From assembly GCA_013390785.1 (NCBI GenBank), contig JACASW010000001.1, positions 1-64,000 on the forward strand: DNA of 64,000 nt, read 5' to 3'. Source of the DNA: Marine Group I thaumarchaeote (GTDB lineage: Archaea; Thermoproteota; Nitrososphaeria; Nitrososphaerales; Nitrosopumilaceae). The translations under genes were made by a program, and so were the position numbers. The notes below the pieces were generated by a model. It worked only from the letters and a program-made list of their open reading frames with translations, was not told the DNA's origin and searched no databases. Each line of letters begins with the position of its first letter. Position 1 is the first letter of the stretch. Shown here one piece after another: positions 42,485 through 50,765 of this stretch.

Positions 42485-43657
42485 ATGGCAACTGTTACTG
42501 ACTTTGAACAATTAGATTCTATAATTTCAAGATATTTTCCAGACAAGTTTTTCTATCTGAAACTTATTTTGGCGGCAGGGTATTCCACTCTTTTTATCAA
42601 TGGTATAACACAACCAATTTCATTATTTTTGATTGGAGATCCATCAACCAAAAAAAGTACGCTGCTTGAAATTATGCGAGGTTTGGACAGAGTGATATTT
42701 TCTGACTTGTTCTCAGGAGCCTCGTTTGTAAGTGGTGCCAGAAATGTTGAAGGAAATGACGATCTTCTTCCCAGATTGCGAAATAGATGCCTAGTTACGC
42801 CAGAATTGGGTGTGCTTTTTAAAGATCGTAACCTTCCTCAAACGCTTGGCCTACTGACTAGGCTTCTGGATGGCATGGGGTATGTCAGGCACACAGGTTT
42901 CGGCGAGGTGGGTGTTCATGAAAATGTAAGGTTCAACTGGTGTGCTGCTATAGTAAAAATACAGCCAAAGATCTGGAACCTGCTTGGGCATTTGGGCCAT
43001 AGGTTGCTGTTTTTGCATCTAGAAAATGACAATGAATCAATCGAGGCGGTAGAAAATAGGCTTGTACGTATGATTACGGAAGATCGCGACTATAACGAAA
43101 AACTGTCTATCTGTCGTAACGCTGTGATTGCATATTTTCAAAAGATTCAAGCAAGATATCCTAACGGAGTCACATGGAACATAGCCATGGATGATCCACA
43201 GGCAAAGCGAATCATAGTCAGGGCTGCGTTGATGCTGAAATCCCTACGTGGCACAATTGATCCAAAAGATGCTACCAATACAATCTTTGAGGAACCCACA
43301 AGACTGACTCAGTCATTATACAACATCTGTCGTGGTTATGCATTGATGCACGATAGAATACACGTTACCGTCAATGACGTCGAATCCATTCTAGCTGTTA
43401 TGTTGGATTCAGCTCCACCAGAACGGAAAAAATTACTTTTAGCATTACTCAAGCAGAATGGTGAGATTGATGCAGATCAATACATGGAAATGTCAAAGCA
43501 TAGCCACAAAAGAGTTCTAGAGGACTTTACTAATTTTGAAACTTTGAACATCGTAGACTTGATTCAGGATAGTTCTGTGAAAAGGATAAGAGTGAAGCCA
43601 GAGTTTTCATGGCTTCTAGATAAGAAAATTCTTAAGATGATCAAACTGCATAACTGA
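42485..43657 (+). CDS. AAA+ family ATPase of unknown role with C-terminal winged helix
   Basis: 390 residues. Walker A is GDPSTKKST (51-59); a hydrophobic strand ending in TPELG (about 103-109) could be Walker B. The fold order and LLPRLRNRCLV segment recall MCM/Mg-chelatase-type AAA+ proteins, but the MCM N-terminal domain is absent. A C-terminal winged-helix-like segment is at about 315-385. Possibly DNA-associated. It follows the Lrp-type gene by 63 bases and precedes a Nudix gene by 5. Confidence 0.65.
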   Translation: MATVTDFEQLDSIISRYFPDKFFYLKLILAAGYSTLFINGITQPISLFLIGDPSTKKSTLLEIMRGLDRVIFSDLFSGASFVSGARNVEGNDDLLPRLRNRCLVTPELGVLFKDRNLPQTLGLLTRLLDGMGYVRHTGFGEVGVHENVRFNWCAAIVKIQPKIWNLLGHLGHRLLFLHLENDNESIEAVENRLVRMITEDRDYNEKLSICRNAVIAYFQKIQARYPNGVTWNIAMDDPQAKRIIVRAALMLKSLRGTIDPKDATNTIFEEPTRLTQSLYNICRGYALMHDRIHVTVNDVESILAVMLDSAPPERKKLLLALLKQNGEIDADQYMEMSKHSHKRVLEDFTNFETLNIVDLIQDSSVKRIRVKPEFSWLLDKKILKMIKLHN

Positions 43658-43662
43658 GCAGT

Positions 43663-44178
43663 TTGAAAAAAAAGACAGTGTACAAAGGAAAACCAGTCAG
43701 CATTGATGTTTACAATCTGACAATAGAAGGACGAAAGGTTCGGCGTGAAATAATTCAGCATCCAGGTGCATCTGCAATTTTAGCATTTGATGAAAATGGT
43801 AGAGTCATTTTGGTAAAACAGCATAGATTTCCGCATGGGTATATTCTGGAAATTCCTGCTGGCACACTTGAAAAACGTGAAAAACCAATCAGTTGTGCAT
43901 ATCGTGAGATAATTGAAGAAACTGGGTATGAAGCAAAAAAAATGACTAAACTGATTTCCTATTTCCCATCAGTTGGCTACAACAAAGAAGAAATTCACAT
44001 TTTTGTTGCGTCTGGTCTAAAAAGGAAATATGAGTTAGAGTTGGATAATGACGAGTTTATCACAGTAGTAAAAATGGACATTAAGAAACTAATAGGAATG
44101 ATCAAGACTGGTAAGATCATCGATTCCAAAACAATCTGTGCAGTTATGGTATATGCAGCAAAGAAAAAACTGCTGTAA
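43663..44178 (+). CDS. Nudix hydrolase (ADP-ribose pyrophosphatase type)
   Basis: 171 residues from TTG 43663. The Nudix box is complete: G67-x5-E73-x7-R81-E82-x2-E85-E86-x-G88. The upstream strand VILVKQHRFPHGYILEIPAG matches ADP-ribose pyrophosphatases, which hydrolyse ADP-ribose to AMP and ribose-5-phosphate. It sits 5 bases behind the AAA+ gene and is probably cotranscribed with it. Confidence 0.9.
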   Translation: MKKKTVYKGKPVSIDVYNLTIEGRKVRREIIQHPGASAILAFDENGRVILVKQHRFPHGYILEIPAGTLEKREKPISCAYREIIEETGYEAKKMTKLISYFPSVGYNKEEIHIFVASGLKRKYELELDNDEFITVVKMDIKKLIGMIKTGKIIDSKTICAVMVYAAKKKLL

Positions 44179-44179
44179 T

Positions 44180-45160
44180 TTATTTTCGATAAGTTGGCTG
44201 GACCAGATCAGATATGTCTGACCAAGACTGTGCAATTTTTTCAAATATGTAAATTAGATCCAAGAATGCAATCGGCGTCTGCTTCTTGTGTTCAAGTGAC
44301 AAGCGAGTTTTGGATATTTTGTCCTGATATTGCTTATGTAATTTTATGGCCTCTATTGCAAGAGAACGGTTATTCGTGATAAATGCGTCAATTGACTTTT
44401 TCTGGATTTTCTCAATATCCTTTGCAATATCGTATATCTTCTTCTGGTCAGTGCCTGATAGGGAGGTTTCTGATATTGATTTTGACAGGTCAACGATTGT
44501 ATCGCCGGCAGTTTCAAGGATGTTCCCAGCTATCCTGTAATCCAAGATGTCAATGTTCTCCAGATTAAATATTCCAGCCAGCCTTCTGTCAACCATGGTG
44601 CTCCTGATGAATCGAACTAGAAGGAAATACTGCCTGTTTATCTCATCATCGCGATTTGGGATTGTCTGAAGGTTTGTGCTATCACCTGTCGTTAGGGCGG
44701 ATAGCGTTTCATCAAACATGCCAAGTGCGATTGAGCTCATCCTTTTGAAAATTGTCTTCGGATTGAGCGACGTCTCGTCAAGCAGGAATTGACCTGTAAT
44801 GTTTGACGCGTCCTCATCTAGGATTTCCATGCCAACCAGCCTTCTCATTGACTCGCGTATTACTTCCCTGTCTTTTACCGAGATTGTAGATTTACCATTA
44901 ATCTTGATGGTGTCATATCCAAGCAGATATGCGCCGGTAATGTTAGCTGCTATGTTTTCCTCTCCTGAAAGCGGATACTCTATCTCAATTTCCTTAGACA
45001 GTTTCCTACCCTCGCCTACTGTAATTGAGAGGCTGTTTTCTAAAGTCTCAATCTGGACCTGTGAGCTCTTGACCAGATTATGGTCATCTACCCACTGCTT
45101 TGGAAGTGAGACTAGGATGCTGCTGCCAATCTTCTGCAGGCGTCGCGTAAATTTAGACAA
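44180..45160 (-). CDS. AbrB/SpoVT DNA-binding domain fused to PhoU
   Basis: 326 residues from TTG 45160. The N-terminal swapped-hairpin AbrB domain (about 3-50, RRLQKIGSSILVSLPKQWV) precedes two PhoU three-helix bundles (about 130-315). In thaumarchaea this fusion is repeated many times and is annotated as a phosphate regulator, but no phosphate transporter is here; instead it is divergent from the CoA operon. A perfect palindrome lies just before its start, suggesting autoregulation. Confidence 0.88.
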   Translation of the reverse strand: MSKFTRRLQKIGSSILVSLPKQWVDDHNLVKSSQVQIETLENSLSITVGEGRKLSKEIEIEYPLSGEENIAANITGAYLLGYDTIKINGKSTISVKDREVIRESMRRLVGMEILDEDASNITGQFLLDETSLNPKTIFKRMSSIALGMFDETLSALTTGDSTNLQTIPNRDDEINRQYFLLVRFIRSTMVDRRLAGIFNLENIDILDYRIAGNILETAGDTIVDLSKSISETSLSGTDQKKIYDIAKDIEKIQKKSIDAFITNNRSLAIEAIKLHKQYQDKISKTRLSLEHKKQTPIAFLDLIYIFEKIAQSWSDISDLVQPTYRK

Positions 45161-45161
45161 T

Positions 45162-45175
45162 TTAAACTAGTTTAA
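45162..45175. promoter_or_regulatory. Palindrome between AbrB-PhoU and the CoA operon
   Basis: TTAAACTAGTTTAA, a perfect 7+7 palindrome, occupies the space between the TATA box (TTATACT, 45178-45184 minus strand) and the TTG start of the AbrB-PhoU gene. It contains AGTTTAA in both orientations. Confidence 0.5.
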
Positions 45176-45208
45176 TTAGTATAAGCCATATTTTTATATT
45201 TTTACTTT

Positions 45209-45216
45209 AGTTTAAA
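45209..45216 (+). promoter_or_regulatory. AGTTTAAA box in the pantoate kinase promoter
   Basis: The half-site of the palindrome at 45162-45175 recurs here, between the TATA box TTTATATT (45193-45200) and the pantoate kinase ATG at 45224. The two divergent promoters therefore share the same box at the same relative place. Confidence 0.4.
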
Positions 45217-45223
45217 TCGATCC

Positions 45224-46120
45224 ATGATGGCAAGCGCATTTTGTCCAGCCCACATTACAGGCTTCTTCAAGGCAGAGCTTGAGGGAAATGATCTAAACCG
45301 TATTGGTTCGTTGGGTGCTGGATTTTCAATTCAAAAGGGAGTAAAGACAACAGTCATTTTAAGTTCTAGGAATCCTAGCAATGCTACAAAATTCCATATC
45401 CAGATCAAGGGATTCAAGACTGGCGATGTCAGAGTATCTGAATATGTACTGAACGAATTTCTTGCAGACAATGATGATTATTTTGTTGATGTGATTCACG
45501 AGCTGGATGTGCCTGTGGGATATGGTCTTGGCTGTAGTGCAGCCGTTGCATTGTCATTGGCACTTGCGCTGAATCAGGCGCTGAATACAGGCTACTCAAA
45601 AACTGAGGTAGCACAGATCGCTCACTTGGCTGAAATAAGATGCAAGACCGGCCTTGGTGATGTCTTGGCATCATATCACGGTGGATTCGAGATTCGTACC
45701 AAATCTGGCGCACCTGGGATTGGCAAACTAGAAAAAATAGATCCCAAGGAGAAGCTTGATGCCCTGATAGTCTGCTTTAACCCAATCTCTACCAAGAAGT
45801 TCCTGGGCGAGAAAATTTCCCTAGTTAATGGATTGGGAGGCAAGATGGTTCAGGAACTGATCAAGTCTAAGGACATAGGTGAGTTTCAGGATAAATCGAT
45901 AAAATTTGCAAAATACATCAAGGTAGTAACCCCAAAAATGGAAAAGGTGGTTAGTGAGCTTCGTAAAAATGGGATAAAATGTGGCGTTGCGCTATTTGGC
46001 GAGACCATATTTTCTTTGGTGCCTTGCAGTGAAAAAAAGAAGGTTTTGCAAATCTTAGAGAAATACGACGGTCTAGTTTTATCTTCTAAGATTGATAATT
46101 CCGGTGCCAGGTTGGATTAA
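45224..46120 (+). CDS. Pantoate kinase
   Basis: 298 residues of the GHMP-kinase fold. The nucleotide loop is GYGLGCSAAVALSLA, the opening SAFCPAHITGFF and the C-terminal GVALFGETIF fit archaeal pantoate kinase rather than mevalonate-pathway relatives. It converts pantoate to 4-phosphopantoate, the first of the two archaeal steps replacing bacterial pantothenate synthetase and kinase. First gene of a four-gene CoA operon, leaderless by TATA position. Confidence 0.92.
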   Translation: MMASAFCPAHITGFFKAELEGNDLNRIGSLGAGFSIQKGVKTTVILSSRNPSNATKFHIQIKGFKTGDVRVSEYVLNEFLADNDDYFVDVIHELDVPVGYGLGCSAAVALSLALALNQALNTGYSKTEVAQIAHLAEIRCKTGLGDVLASYHGGFEIRTKSGAPGIGKLEKIDPKEKLDALIVCFNPISTKKFLGEKISLVNGLGGKMVQELIKSKDIGEFQDKSIKFAKYIKVVTPKMEKVVSELRKNGIKCGVALFGETIFSLVPCSEKKKVLQILEKYDGLVLSSKIDNSGARLD

Positions 46121-46137
46121 AGATTATTTGTGGTGGT

Positions 46138-46878
46138 TTGTTGAATATTCCTAAATCTCATCCGCGCTTTGTATCTCTCAGCATACGCGAGAAAATTGTC
46201 AAGGGGTATAATGACGGCCTTGTTGCAAAAGAGGGTCTTTTGGCCCACGGACGTGGTGAGGCATTTGATTATCTAGTTGGTGAAAAGACTACCAAAACCG
46301 CAAAGGCTGCCATCCTAGCTGCCGCTGCCAAATTGCTTTCTGCCCAGAATCCAGTAATCTCAGTAAATGGAAATGTCGCTGCACTTTGCCCAAAAGAGAT
46401 TGTCCAGCTTACCAAAGCTACCAAGGCTAAGATTGAGGTAAACCTGTTCTACTATAACGAAGATAGGAAGAAAAAGATTGAAAAATCTCTGAAAAAGGCT
46501 GGCGCAAAGCAGATTTTAGGCACAAATCCAAGGTCATATCGGAAAATTGGCGGTCTGGACAGCCCCAGACGCATAGTAGACAAGGATGGAATTTTTGCAG
46601 CAGATGTCGTACTAATTCCACTTGAAGATGGAGACAGAACCGAAGCGCTACAAAAGATGGGAAAAACTGTCATTACGTTTGATCTTAATCCACTTTCCAG
46701 AACTGCCCAGAAAGCGGACATCACAATAGTGGACAATGTCATCCGTGGGATGAGACTTCTCGTCTCGGCTTGTAAGAAATCAAAATCAACAAAAACTAAC
46801 TTTAACAACAGAAAGGCTTTGTCTTCTGCAGTTTCAGAAATCAAGGATAATTTGAGGAGGAGGGGATCACTTGCATAA
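46138..46878 (+). CDS. 4-phosphopantoate-beta-alanine ligase (phosphopantothenate synthetase)
   Basis: 246 residues from a TTG start. The motifs SHPRFVSLSIREKIVKG, HGRGEAFDYL and the ATP/acyl-phosphate region VLIPLEDGDRTEAL match the archaeal family. It joins 4-phosphopantoate and beta-alanine to 4'-phosphopantothenate. It follows pantoate kinase by 17 bases and its 3' end contains the Shine-Dalgarno sequence for panB. Confidence 0.92.
   Translation: MLNIPKSHPRFVSLSIREKIVKGYNDGLVAKEGLLAHGRGEAFDYLVGEKTTKTAKAAILAAAAKLLSAQNPVISVNGNVAALCPKEIVQLTKATKAKIEVNLFYYNEDRKKKIEKSLKKAGAKQILGTNPRSYRKIGGLDSPRRIVDKDGIFAADVVLIPLEDGDRTEALQKMGKTVITFDLNPLSRTAQKADITIVDNVIRGMRLLVSACKKSKSTKTNFNNRKALSSAVSEIKDNLRRRGSLA
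46854..46865 (+). promoter_or_regulatory. Strong Shine-Dalgarno sequence for panB
   Basis: GAGGAGGAGGGG ends 5 bases before the TTG start of panB, inside the end of the upstream gene. It supports TTG 46871 and translational coupling (8-base gene overlap). Confidence 0.8.
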
Positions 46879-47653
46879 GACGGTAAATGATATCATAGCA
46901 AAAAAAGGCAGCAAGAAGATCACCGTAGTTACCAGCTATGACTATACCATGGCGACACTTTGTGATCAGGTCGATATTTTGCTTGTAGGAGACAGTGCAG
47001 GAATGGTCATGCTTGGCTATGAAAATACTGCTCCGGTAACCATGGATGAAATGGTGCTATTTACAAAGGCGGTCAGCAACGCAAGGGAAAATGCCCTCAT
47101 CGTGGCTGACCTCCCAAACAAATCATATGAAAATGAGGCTGATGCGGTGGCAAATTCTGAGCGACTGGTTAGGGCTGGAGCAGATGCTGTAAAACTGGAG
47201 GGAAGGCTTCCAGATATCATCAAGGCGATTACCAAGGTTGGAATACCCGTCATGGGTCATCTTGGACTTTTGCCACAAACGGCCAAAAAATACACGGTTC
47301 AGGGAAAGACGGAGGAGGATGCCAAAGTACTGGTAGCTGATGCTAGGGCATTACAAGAAGCAGGAGTCTTCAGCATCGTCTTGGAGATGGTAGCTGCTGA
47401 AACTACAAAGCACATCACAGGAGCAGTTTTTGTTCCAACAATCGGCATAGGCTGTGGAAAGGACTGTGATGGTCAGGTTTTAGTCATTCATGACATGTTA
47501 GGGCTTTTTGAGAAGATGACGCCGAAATTCGTCAAAAAATACCTCTCTTTGTCGGAAGAGATCAAAAAAGCCGTGGCTGAGTATGTGGAAAATGTCGAAA
47601 ATCGTACATTCCCAGCTGAAGAGCACACATTCCATATGGAGGTACAGAAATGA
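46871..47653 (+). CDS. panB: 3-methyl-2-oxobutanoate hydroxymethyltransferase
   Basis: 260 residues from TTG 46871. Substrate and metal residues are in VTSYDYTMATL, VGDSAGMVMLGY, DLPNKSYE (corresponding to DMPF) and GHLGLLPQ; the general base E appears in LEMVAAE. It makes ketopantoate from ketoisovalerate and methylenetetrahydrofolate, upstream of pantoate. It overlaps the following gene by 4 bases (ATGA). A ketopantoate reductase is not seen in this window. Confidence 0.95.
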   Translation: MHKTVNDIIAKKGSKKITVVTSYDYTMATLCDQVDILLVGDSAGMVMLGYENTAPVTMDEMVLFTKAVSNARENALIVADLPNKSYENEADAVANSERLVRAGADAVKLEGRLPDIIKAITKVGIPVMGHLGLLPQTAKKYTVQGKTEEDAKVLVADARALQEAGVFSIVLEMVAAETTKHITGAVFVPTIGIGCGKDCDGQVLVIHDMLGLFEKMTPKFVKKYLSLSEEIKKAVAEYVENVENRTFPAEEHTFHMEVQK

Positions 47654-48864
47654 CCAAACACCCATCCTTGGACATTGTGGAAAGCTATGGCACTGAACTC
47701 TCTGGAAAGAAGGTTGTTCTGTGCGTTGCTGGCTCGGTTGCCGCATACAAGTCAATCGAACTTGCAAGGCTGCTGATGCGACATGGTGCCAACGTAAAAT
47801 GCGTAATGAGCGGTGCCAGCACAAAGCTGATCAAACCAGATTACATGAAATGGGCAACTGGAAATAACGTCATTACCAAACTAACTGGAAACATGGAACA
47901 CATTGATCTTGCGGATTACAAAAGATCTGATCTGATTATCGTTTATCCTTCAACCGCAAACACATTGGGTAAACTTGCAAATGGTATAGACGACACACCA
48001 ATATCCACGGTACTTACTGTAGCGTTTGGTTCAAAGATTCCAATATTGATGGGGTTGGCAATGCATGCATCAATGTATGAAAATGCTGCAGTTCGTAAGA
48101 ACATGCAATTTTTGAGAAAGAAGGTGGATTTCGTATCTCCGCAAATGATTGAAGGGAAGGCAAAGGCACCAGAACCAGAAGATGTGCTGGACTTTGTTTT
48201 GACCAAGTTTGGACAGTCAAAAAAGCTGAAAGGAAAGAAGGTCTTGATGACTGCAGGTCCAACAGTTGAGAAGATTGACCCTGTACGTGTCATGACAAAT
48301 ATCAGCACCGGAAAGACTGGAACCCTGTTGGCTTCAGAACTAGTCTCAGCAGGCGCCAAAGTGACCCTAGTTTACGGACCTGGAACCGCCGAACCGCCAA
48401 AAGGTGCCAAAATCATTCGTGTAAAGACGGTTTCAGAGATGTTTAGTGCAGTCAAGAAGGAACTCCGGAAGAAATTTGATGTTGTGATTCTGGCTGCTGC
48501 CGTATCTGATTTTATCCCAAAAAACTCAAACTCCAAGATTAAGAGCAACAGAAGCACTGCCATCAAACTGACCAGAGCCCCAAAGATCATAGATCACATA
48601 AAAAAGATCCATAAGGGAATTCTCATCGGTTTCAAGGCTGAAGCTAATGTATCAAAAAAAGAGCTTGTTTCCAGGGCAAGGAAGAAACTGAGGGAATCTG
48701 ATGCGGATCTAATGATAGCCAATGATATTGGCTCTGGATACAATAACTCTGATTATAATGAGGCCTTCCTGGTAGACTCAAAAAATGTGGTAAAAACTGG
48801 TCGTAAAACCAAGGCTAAGATTGTAAAAATCATCCGTAAAAATATTGAAAAAAATCTTAACTAA
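47650..48864 (+). CDS. coaBC: Phosphopantothenoylcysteine decarboxylase/phosphopantothenate-cysteine ligase
   Basis: 404 residues. The N-terminal CoaC flavoprotein domain (about 15-185) has VAGSVAAYKSIELA and AMHASMYENAAV with its catalytic His; the C-terminal CoaB domain (about 195-400) has MTAGPTVEKIDPVRVMTN and AAAVSDFIP. The fusion carries out two successive steps to 4'-phosphopantetheine. Last gene of the CoA operon. Confidence 0.94.
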   Translation: MTKHPSLDIVESYGTELSGKKVVLCVAGSVAAYKSIELARLLMRHGANVKCVMSGASTKLIKPDYMKWATGNNVITKLTGNMEHIDLADYKRSDLIIVYPSTANTLGKLANGIDDTPISTVLTVAFGSKIPILMGLAMHASMYENAAVRKNMQFLRKKVDFVSPQMIEGKAKAPEPEDVLDFVLTKFGQSKKLKGKKVLMTAGPTVEKIDPVRVMTNISTGKTGTLLASELVSAGAKVTLVYGPGTAEPPKGAKIIRVKTVSEMFSAVKKELRKKFDVVILAAAVSDFIPKNSNSKIKSNRSTAIKLTRAPKIIDHIKKIHKGILIGFKAEANVSKKELVSRARKKLRESDADLMIANDIGSGYNNSDYNEAFLVDSKNVVKTGRKTKAKIVKIIRKNIEKNLN

Positions 48865-48884
48865 AAGAGAATGATGATGATATT

Positions 48885-49058
48885 ATGGTAGGACCACAAG
48901 ACGGCGGATTCGGATTTGACCAATCCAAAAAATATACGTCTGTTGACAATTTAGAAAAAGTCTGTGTTCAATGCCAAGCTGGTCAGCACAAAAATTGTCT
49001 TGCAAAGGCAAAGAAGATACCAAGTTGCGATTGCGAACACTGTCTAATTTACGGTTAA
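48885..49058 (+). CDS. Cysteine-rich small protein (57 aa)
   Basis: ATG-started frame 20 bases after coaBC. Ligand-like residues are C27/C30 (CVQC), H35, C38 and C48/C50/C53 (CDCEHC), enough for one or two zinc ions. The N-terminus is Gly-rich (GPQDGGFGFD). It ends 1 base before the next ATG and is probably cotranscribed. Function unknown. Confidence 0.65.
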   Translation: MVGPQDGGFGFDQSKKYTSVDNLEKVCVQCQAGQHKNCLAKAKKIPSCDCEHCLIYG

Positions 49059-49059
49059 A

Positions 49060-49407
49060 ATGACAAAGCAGCCTCTGTTTTCTGCCATGACGACAGACTT
49101 TGATGCAGACATCAAAAACTTCAAGGAAATACTAAACGAACTGGAGCTCAAGACGCATACAAAGAACGGCTACAAGTTCAGCCCTGATGCCAAGATGGCC
49201 GCGGGCTGGTGGTTTTTTGAGATTTACATGGAGCAGGAATTTGCAAGAAACATAATTGAAAGTGATATGATCAACAAAAAAAAGGGACGCGACAGAATCC
49301 TCAAGTATATTGAGGAACAATTGAAGAAAAGAAAGTCAAAGGCTCGGCTCAGATTCTTTGACGATTATCCGCTGATGCGCAGGTACTGGAGCTGGTTGAT
49401 GAAATGA
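49060..49407 (+). CDS. Unknown 115-residue protein
   Basis: Highly charged helical protein without signal peptide. Aromatic clusters AAGWWFFEIYMEQEFA and RYWSWLMK stand out. No family recognised. Close spacing behind the cysteine-rich gene suggests a shared transcript. Confidence 0.65.
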   Translation: MTKQPLFSAMTTDFDADIKNFKEILNELELKTHTKNGYKFSPDAKMAAGWWFFEIYMEQEFARNIIESDMINKKKGRDRILKYIEEQLKKRKSKARLRFFDDYPLMRRYWSWLMK

Positions 49408-49415
49408 GGATCTAA

Positions 49416-49478
49416 AAGCCTAAAATTAATGTCAAAAAGCCTAAAATAGACCTTAAAAAGCCCAAAATAGATGTTGAA
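49416..49478 (+). repeat. Three 21-bp tandem units
   Basis: Units AAGCCTAAAATTAATGTCAA and two close variants (49416-49436, 49437-49457, 49458-49478) would code KPKI-type heptads followed by a stop, but an in-frame TAA directly precedes them and no start is visible. They look like the remnant of a repeat-coding tail just downstream of the previous gene. Confidence 0.7.
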
Positions 49479-49480
49479 AA

Positions 49481-49606
49481 CTAGTCAAACCACATGAACA
49501 TTAAAACCATCAAAATGATAGCGCCCAAAGATAGAAAGTAAAATGGCGGCAATTTCCTTGGTTTGTCAGTGGCAAAAAACGAGTCCTTTCCACTGTCAGG
49601 TTTCAT
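49481..49606 (-). CDS. Small membrane protein (41 aa)
   Basis: ATG-started frame: polar N-terminus MKPDSGKDSFFATDKPRK then one hydrophobic helix (about 20-40, LGAIILMVLMFMW). A typical tail-anchored small protein. No homologue known to me; codon use is unremarkable. Confidence 0.5.
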   Translation of the reverse strand: MKPDSGKDSFFATDKPRKLPPFYFLSLGAIILMVLMFMWFD

Positions 49607-49644
49607 AACATTATAACACATGTCCAACATTTATCATTTCTAGG

Positions 49645-49767
49645 ATGCCATACGGATATGACAAAACTAGATCAGAAAGAAGATGCAAGGACTGCAACAA
49701 ACTACTTTATGTTTTTGAGGTTGGCGAGTTTTGCATAGAATGTTCAAGAAAACAGGCTAAGATATGA
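49645..49767 (+). CDS. Small two-CxxC zinc protein (40 aa)
   Basis: ATG-started frame with C14/C17 (CKDC) and C30/C33 (CIEC), a minimal zinc-ribbon with a Val/Phe strand between. The N-terminal PYGYDKTRSERR is basic. It stands alone between a membrane microprotein and the CDGSH gene. Confidence 0.6.
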   Translation: MPYGYDKTRSERRCKDCNKLLYVFEVGEFCIECSRKQAKI

Positions 49768-49804
49768 TCATTACCTTTACAAATAAGATGAATGAAAAAA
49801 AATT

Positions 49805-50047
49805 ATGACAGAACCAGAAATACCACAAAAAAGACCATACCCAATGCAAGTTGAAGCGGGAAAGGAATATCATGTTTGTATGTGTGGAAAATCCCAGAAC
49901 CAGCCGTTATGTGATGGATCTCATGCAGGATCAGGCCTTGGACCAAAAGTTTTCAAAGCAACCGAAGCAGGATTCGTTGCGTTTTGCGGATGCAAGCACA
50001 GCGCAGATGAAACAGGAAAGTGTGACGGAACTCACGGCTCACTATAG
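49805..50047 (+). CDS. CDGSH iron-sulfur protein with two clusters sites
   Basis: 80 residues with two CDGSH-type motifs: C25-x-C27 ... C36-D-G-S-H40 and C61-x-C63 ... C73-D-G-T-H77. Each should hold a 2Fe-2S cluster through three Cys and one His. Tandem small CDGSH proteins are widespread in bacteria and archaea; proposed roles are electron or cluster transfer. Cytosolic, no anchor. Confidence 0.93.
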   Translation: MTEPEIPQKRPYPMQVEAGKEYHVCMCGKSQNQPLCDGSHAGSGLGPKVFKATEAGFVAFCGCKHSADETGKCDGTHGSL

Positions 50048-50054
50048 ATTAGAA

Positions 50055-50120
50055 TTAATAAGATTTGGTTTTTTTCTTTAACCAATCCCATTCAGGACGT
50101 TCCTCATCATCGTCTATCAT
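50055..50120 (-). CDS. Possible 21-residue acidic/aromatic microprotein
   Basis: A short ATG frame, MIDDDEERPEWDWLKKKTK plus SY, looks protein-like, and the frame stays open to an upstream TTG. It is too short to judge; listed with low confidence. Confidence 0.2.
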   Translation of the reverse strand: MIDDDEERPEWDWLKKKTKSY

Positions 50121-50186
50121 AATTGGCTTCAAACAAATTCTGGTTTTTGTTTCAGATAATAAATTTCACTATTGTAAATACATGAG

Positions 50187-50351
50187 CTATTGAGATAATA
50201 TTTTTCTGATTTCTTCTAACTTTTGATCAATTACTGTGTCCTCAGGATTGTCTTGAAACCTGATAATTTCAACAATTTCATCAAGTATTCGTAAAGATTC
50301 TGCAATGTTTTTCCTGAAAGTTGCGATTTTTTCCTGCTCAGCATCTGTCAT
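50187..50351 (-). CDS. Small helical protein (54 aa)
   Basis: ATG-started frame of heptad-like charged and hydrophobic residues (FRKNIAESLRILDEIVEIIR), probably a coiled-coil hairpin. No cysteines or membrane segment. Unrecognised. Confidence 0.5.
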   Translation of the reverse strand: MTDAEQEKIATFRKNIAESLRILDEIVEIIRFQDNPEDTVIDQKLEEIRKILSQ

Positions 50352-50439
50352 TTTCAAACTATGTACGACTTCTTGAGTTAAAAGAGACGGGGTGTATCAA
50401 ATCGCAGAAAAAATATAGTCGGTTTTACTATAATTGAGT

Positions 50440-50745
50440 ATGGAAGGAGACCCTACTGGTGGCATGTGGATATATCTCATCTTTTTGATCATACCATTGG
50501 CACGAATACTTCCACGTATGTTAAGGAAGTATAGAAACAAAGGTCTTAGTGCTAGTGACATCCACGGTGGACCAGACAAACAACAGAATCAGGATGGATT
50601 TTTCTCAGATAAATTGATACCAGAACGACCAAGATTTAGAGAAGAAGAGCCGCCAGAACGACCAAGATTTAGAGAAAGGGAACCGCCAGAACCACAACCA
50701 AAACCTGACAAGAAAGATGGCTGGGTGGGAAAAGACGATTTTTAG
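50440..50745 (+). CDS. Membrane-anchored protein with proline/arginine repeats
   Basis: 101 residues from ATG 50440 (a TTG at 50434 is also in frame). One N-terminal membrane helix (about 9-24), a basic stretch RKYRNKG and a disordered tail in which ERPRFREEEPP and ERPRFREREPP form a tandem repeat. No family recognised. Confidence 0.65.
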   Translation: MEGDPTGGMWIYLIFLIIPLARILPRMLRKYRNKGLSASDIHGGPDKQQNQDGFFSDKLIPERPRFREEEPPERPRFREREPPEPQPKPDKKDGWVGKDDF

Positions 50746-50765
50746 TAATTAACGGTAAATATTTT

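Noticed and set aside
42485-43657. MCM replicative helicase
   Set aside because: The P-loop and fold order are similar, but the MCM N-terminal domain and the usual length (over 600 residues) are missing, so the name is not supported.
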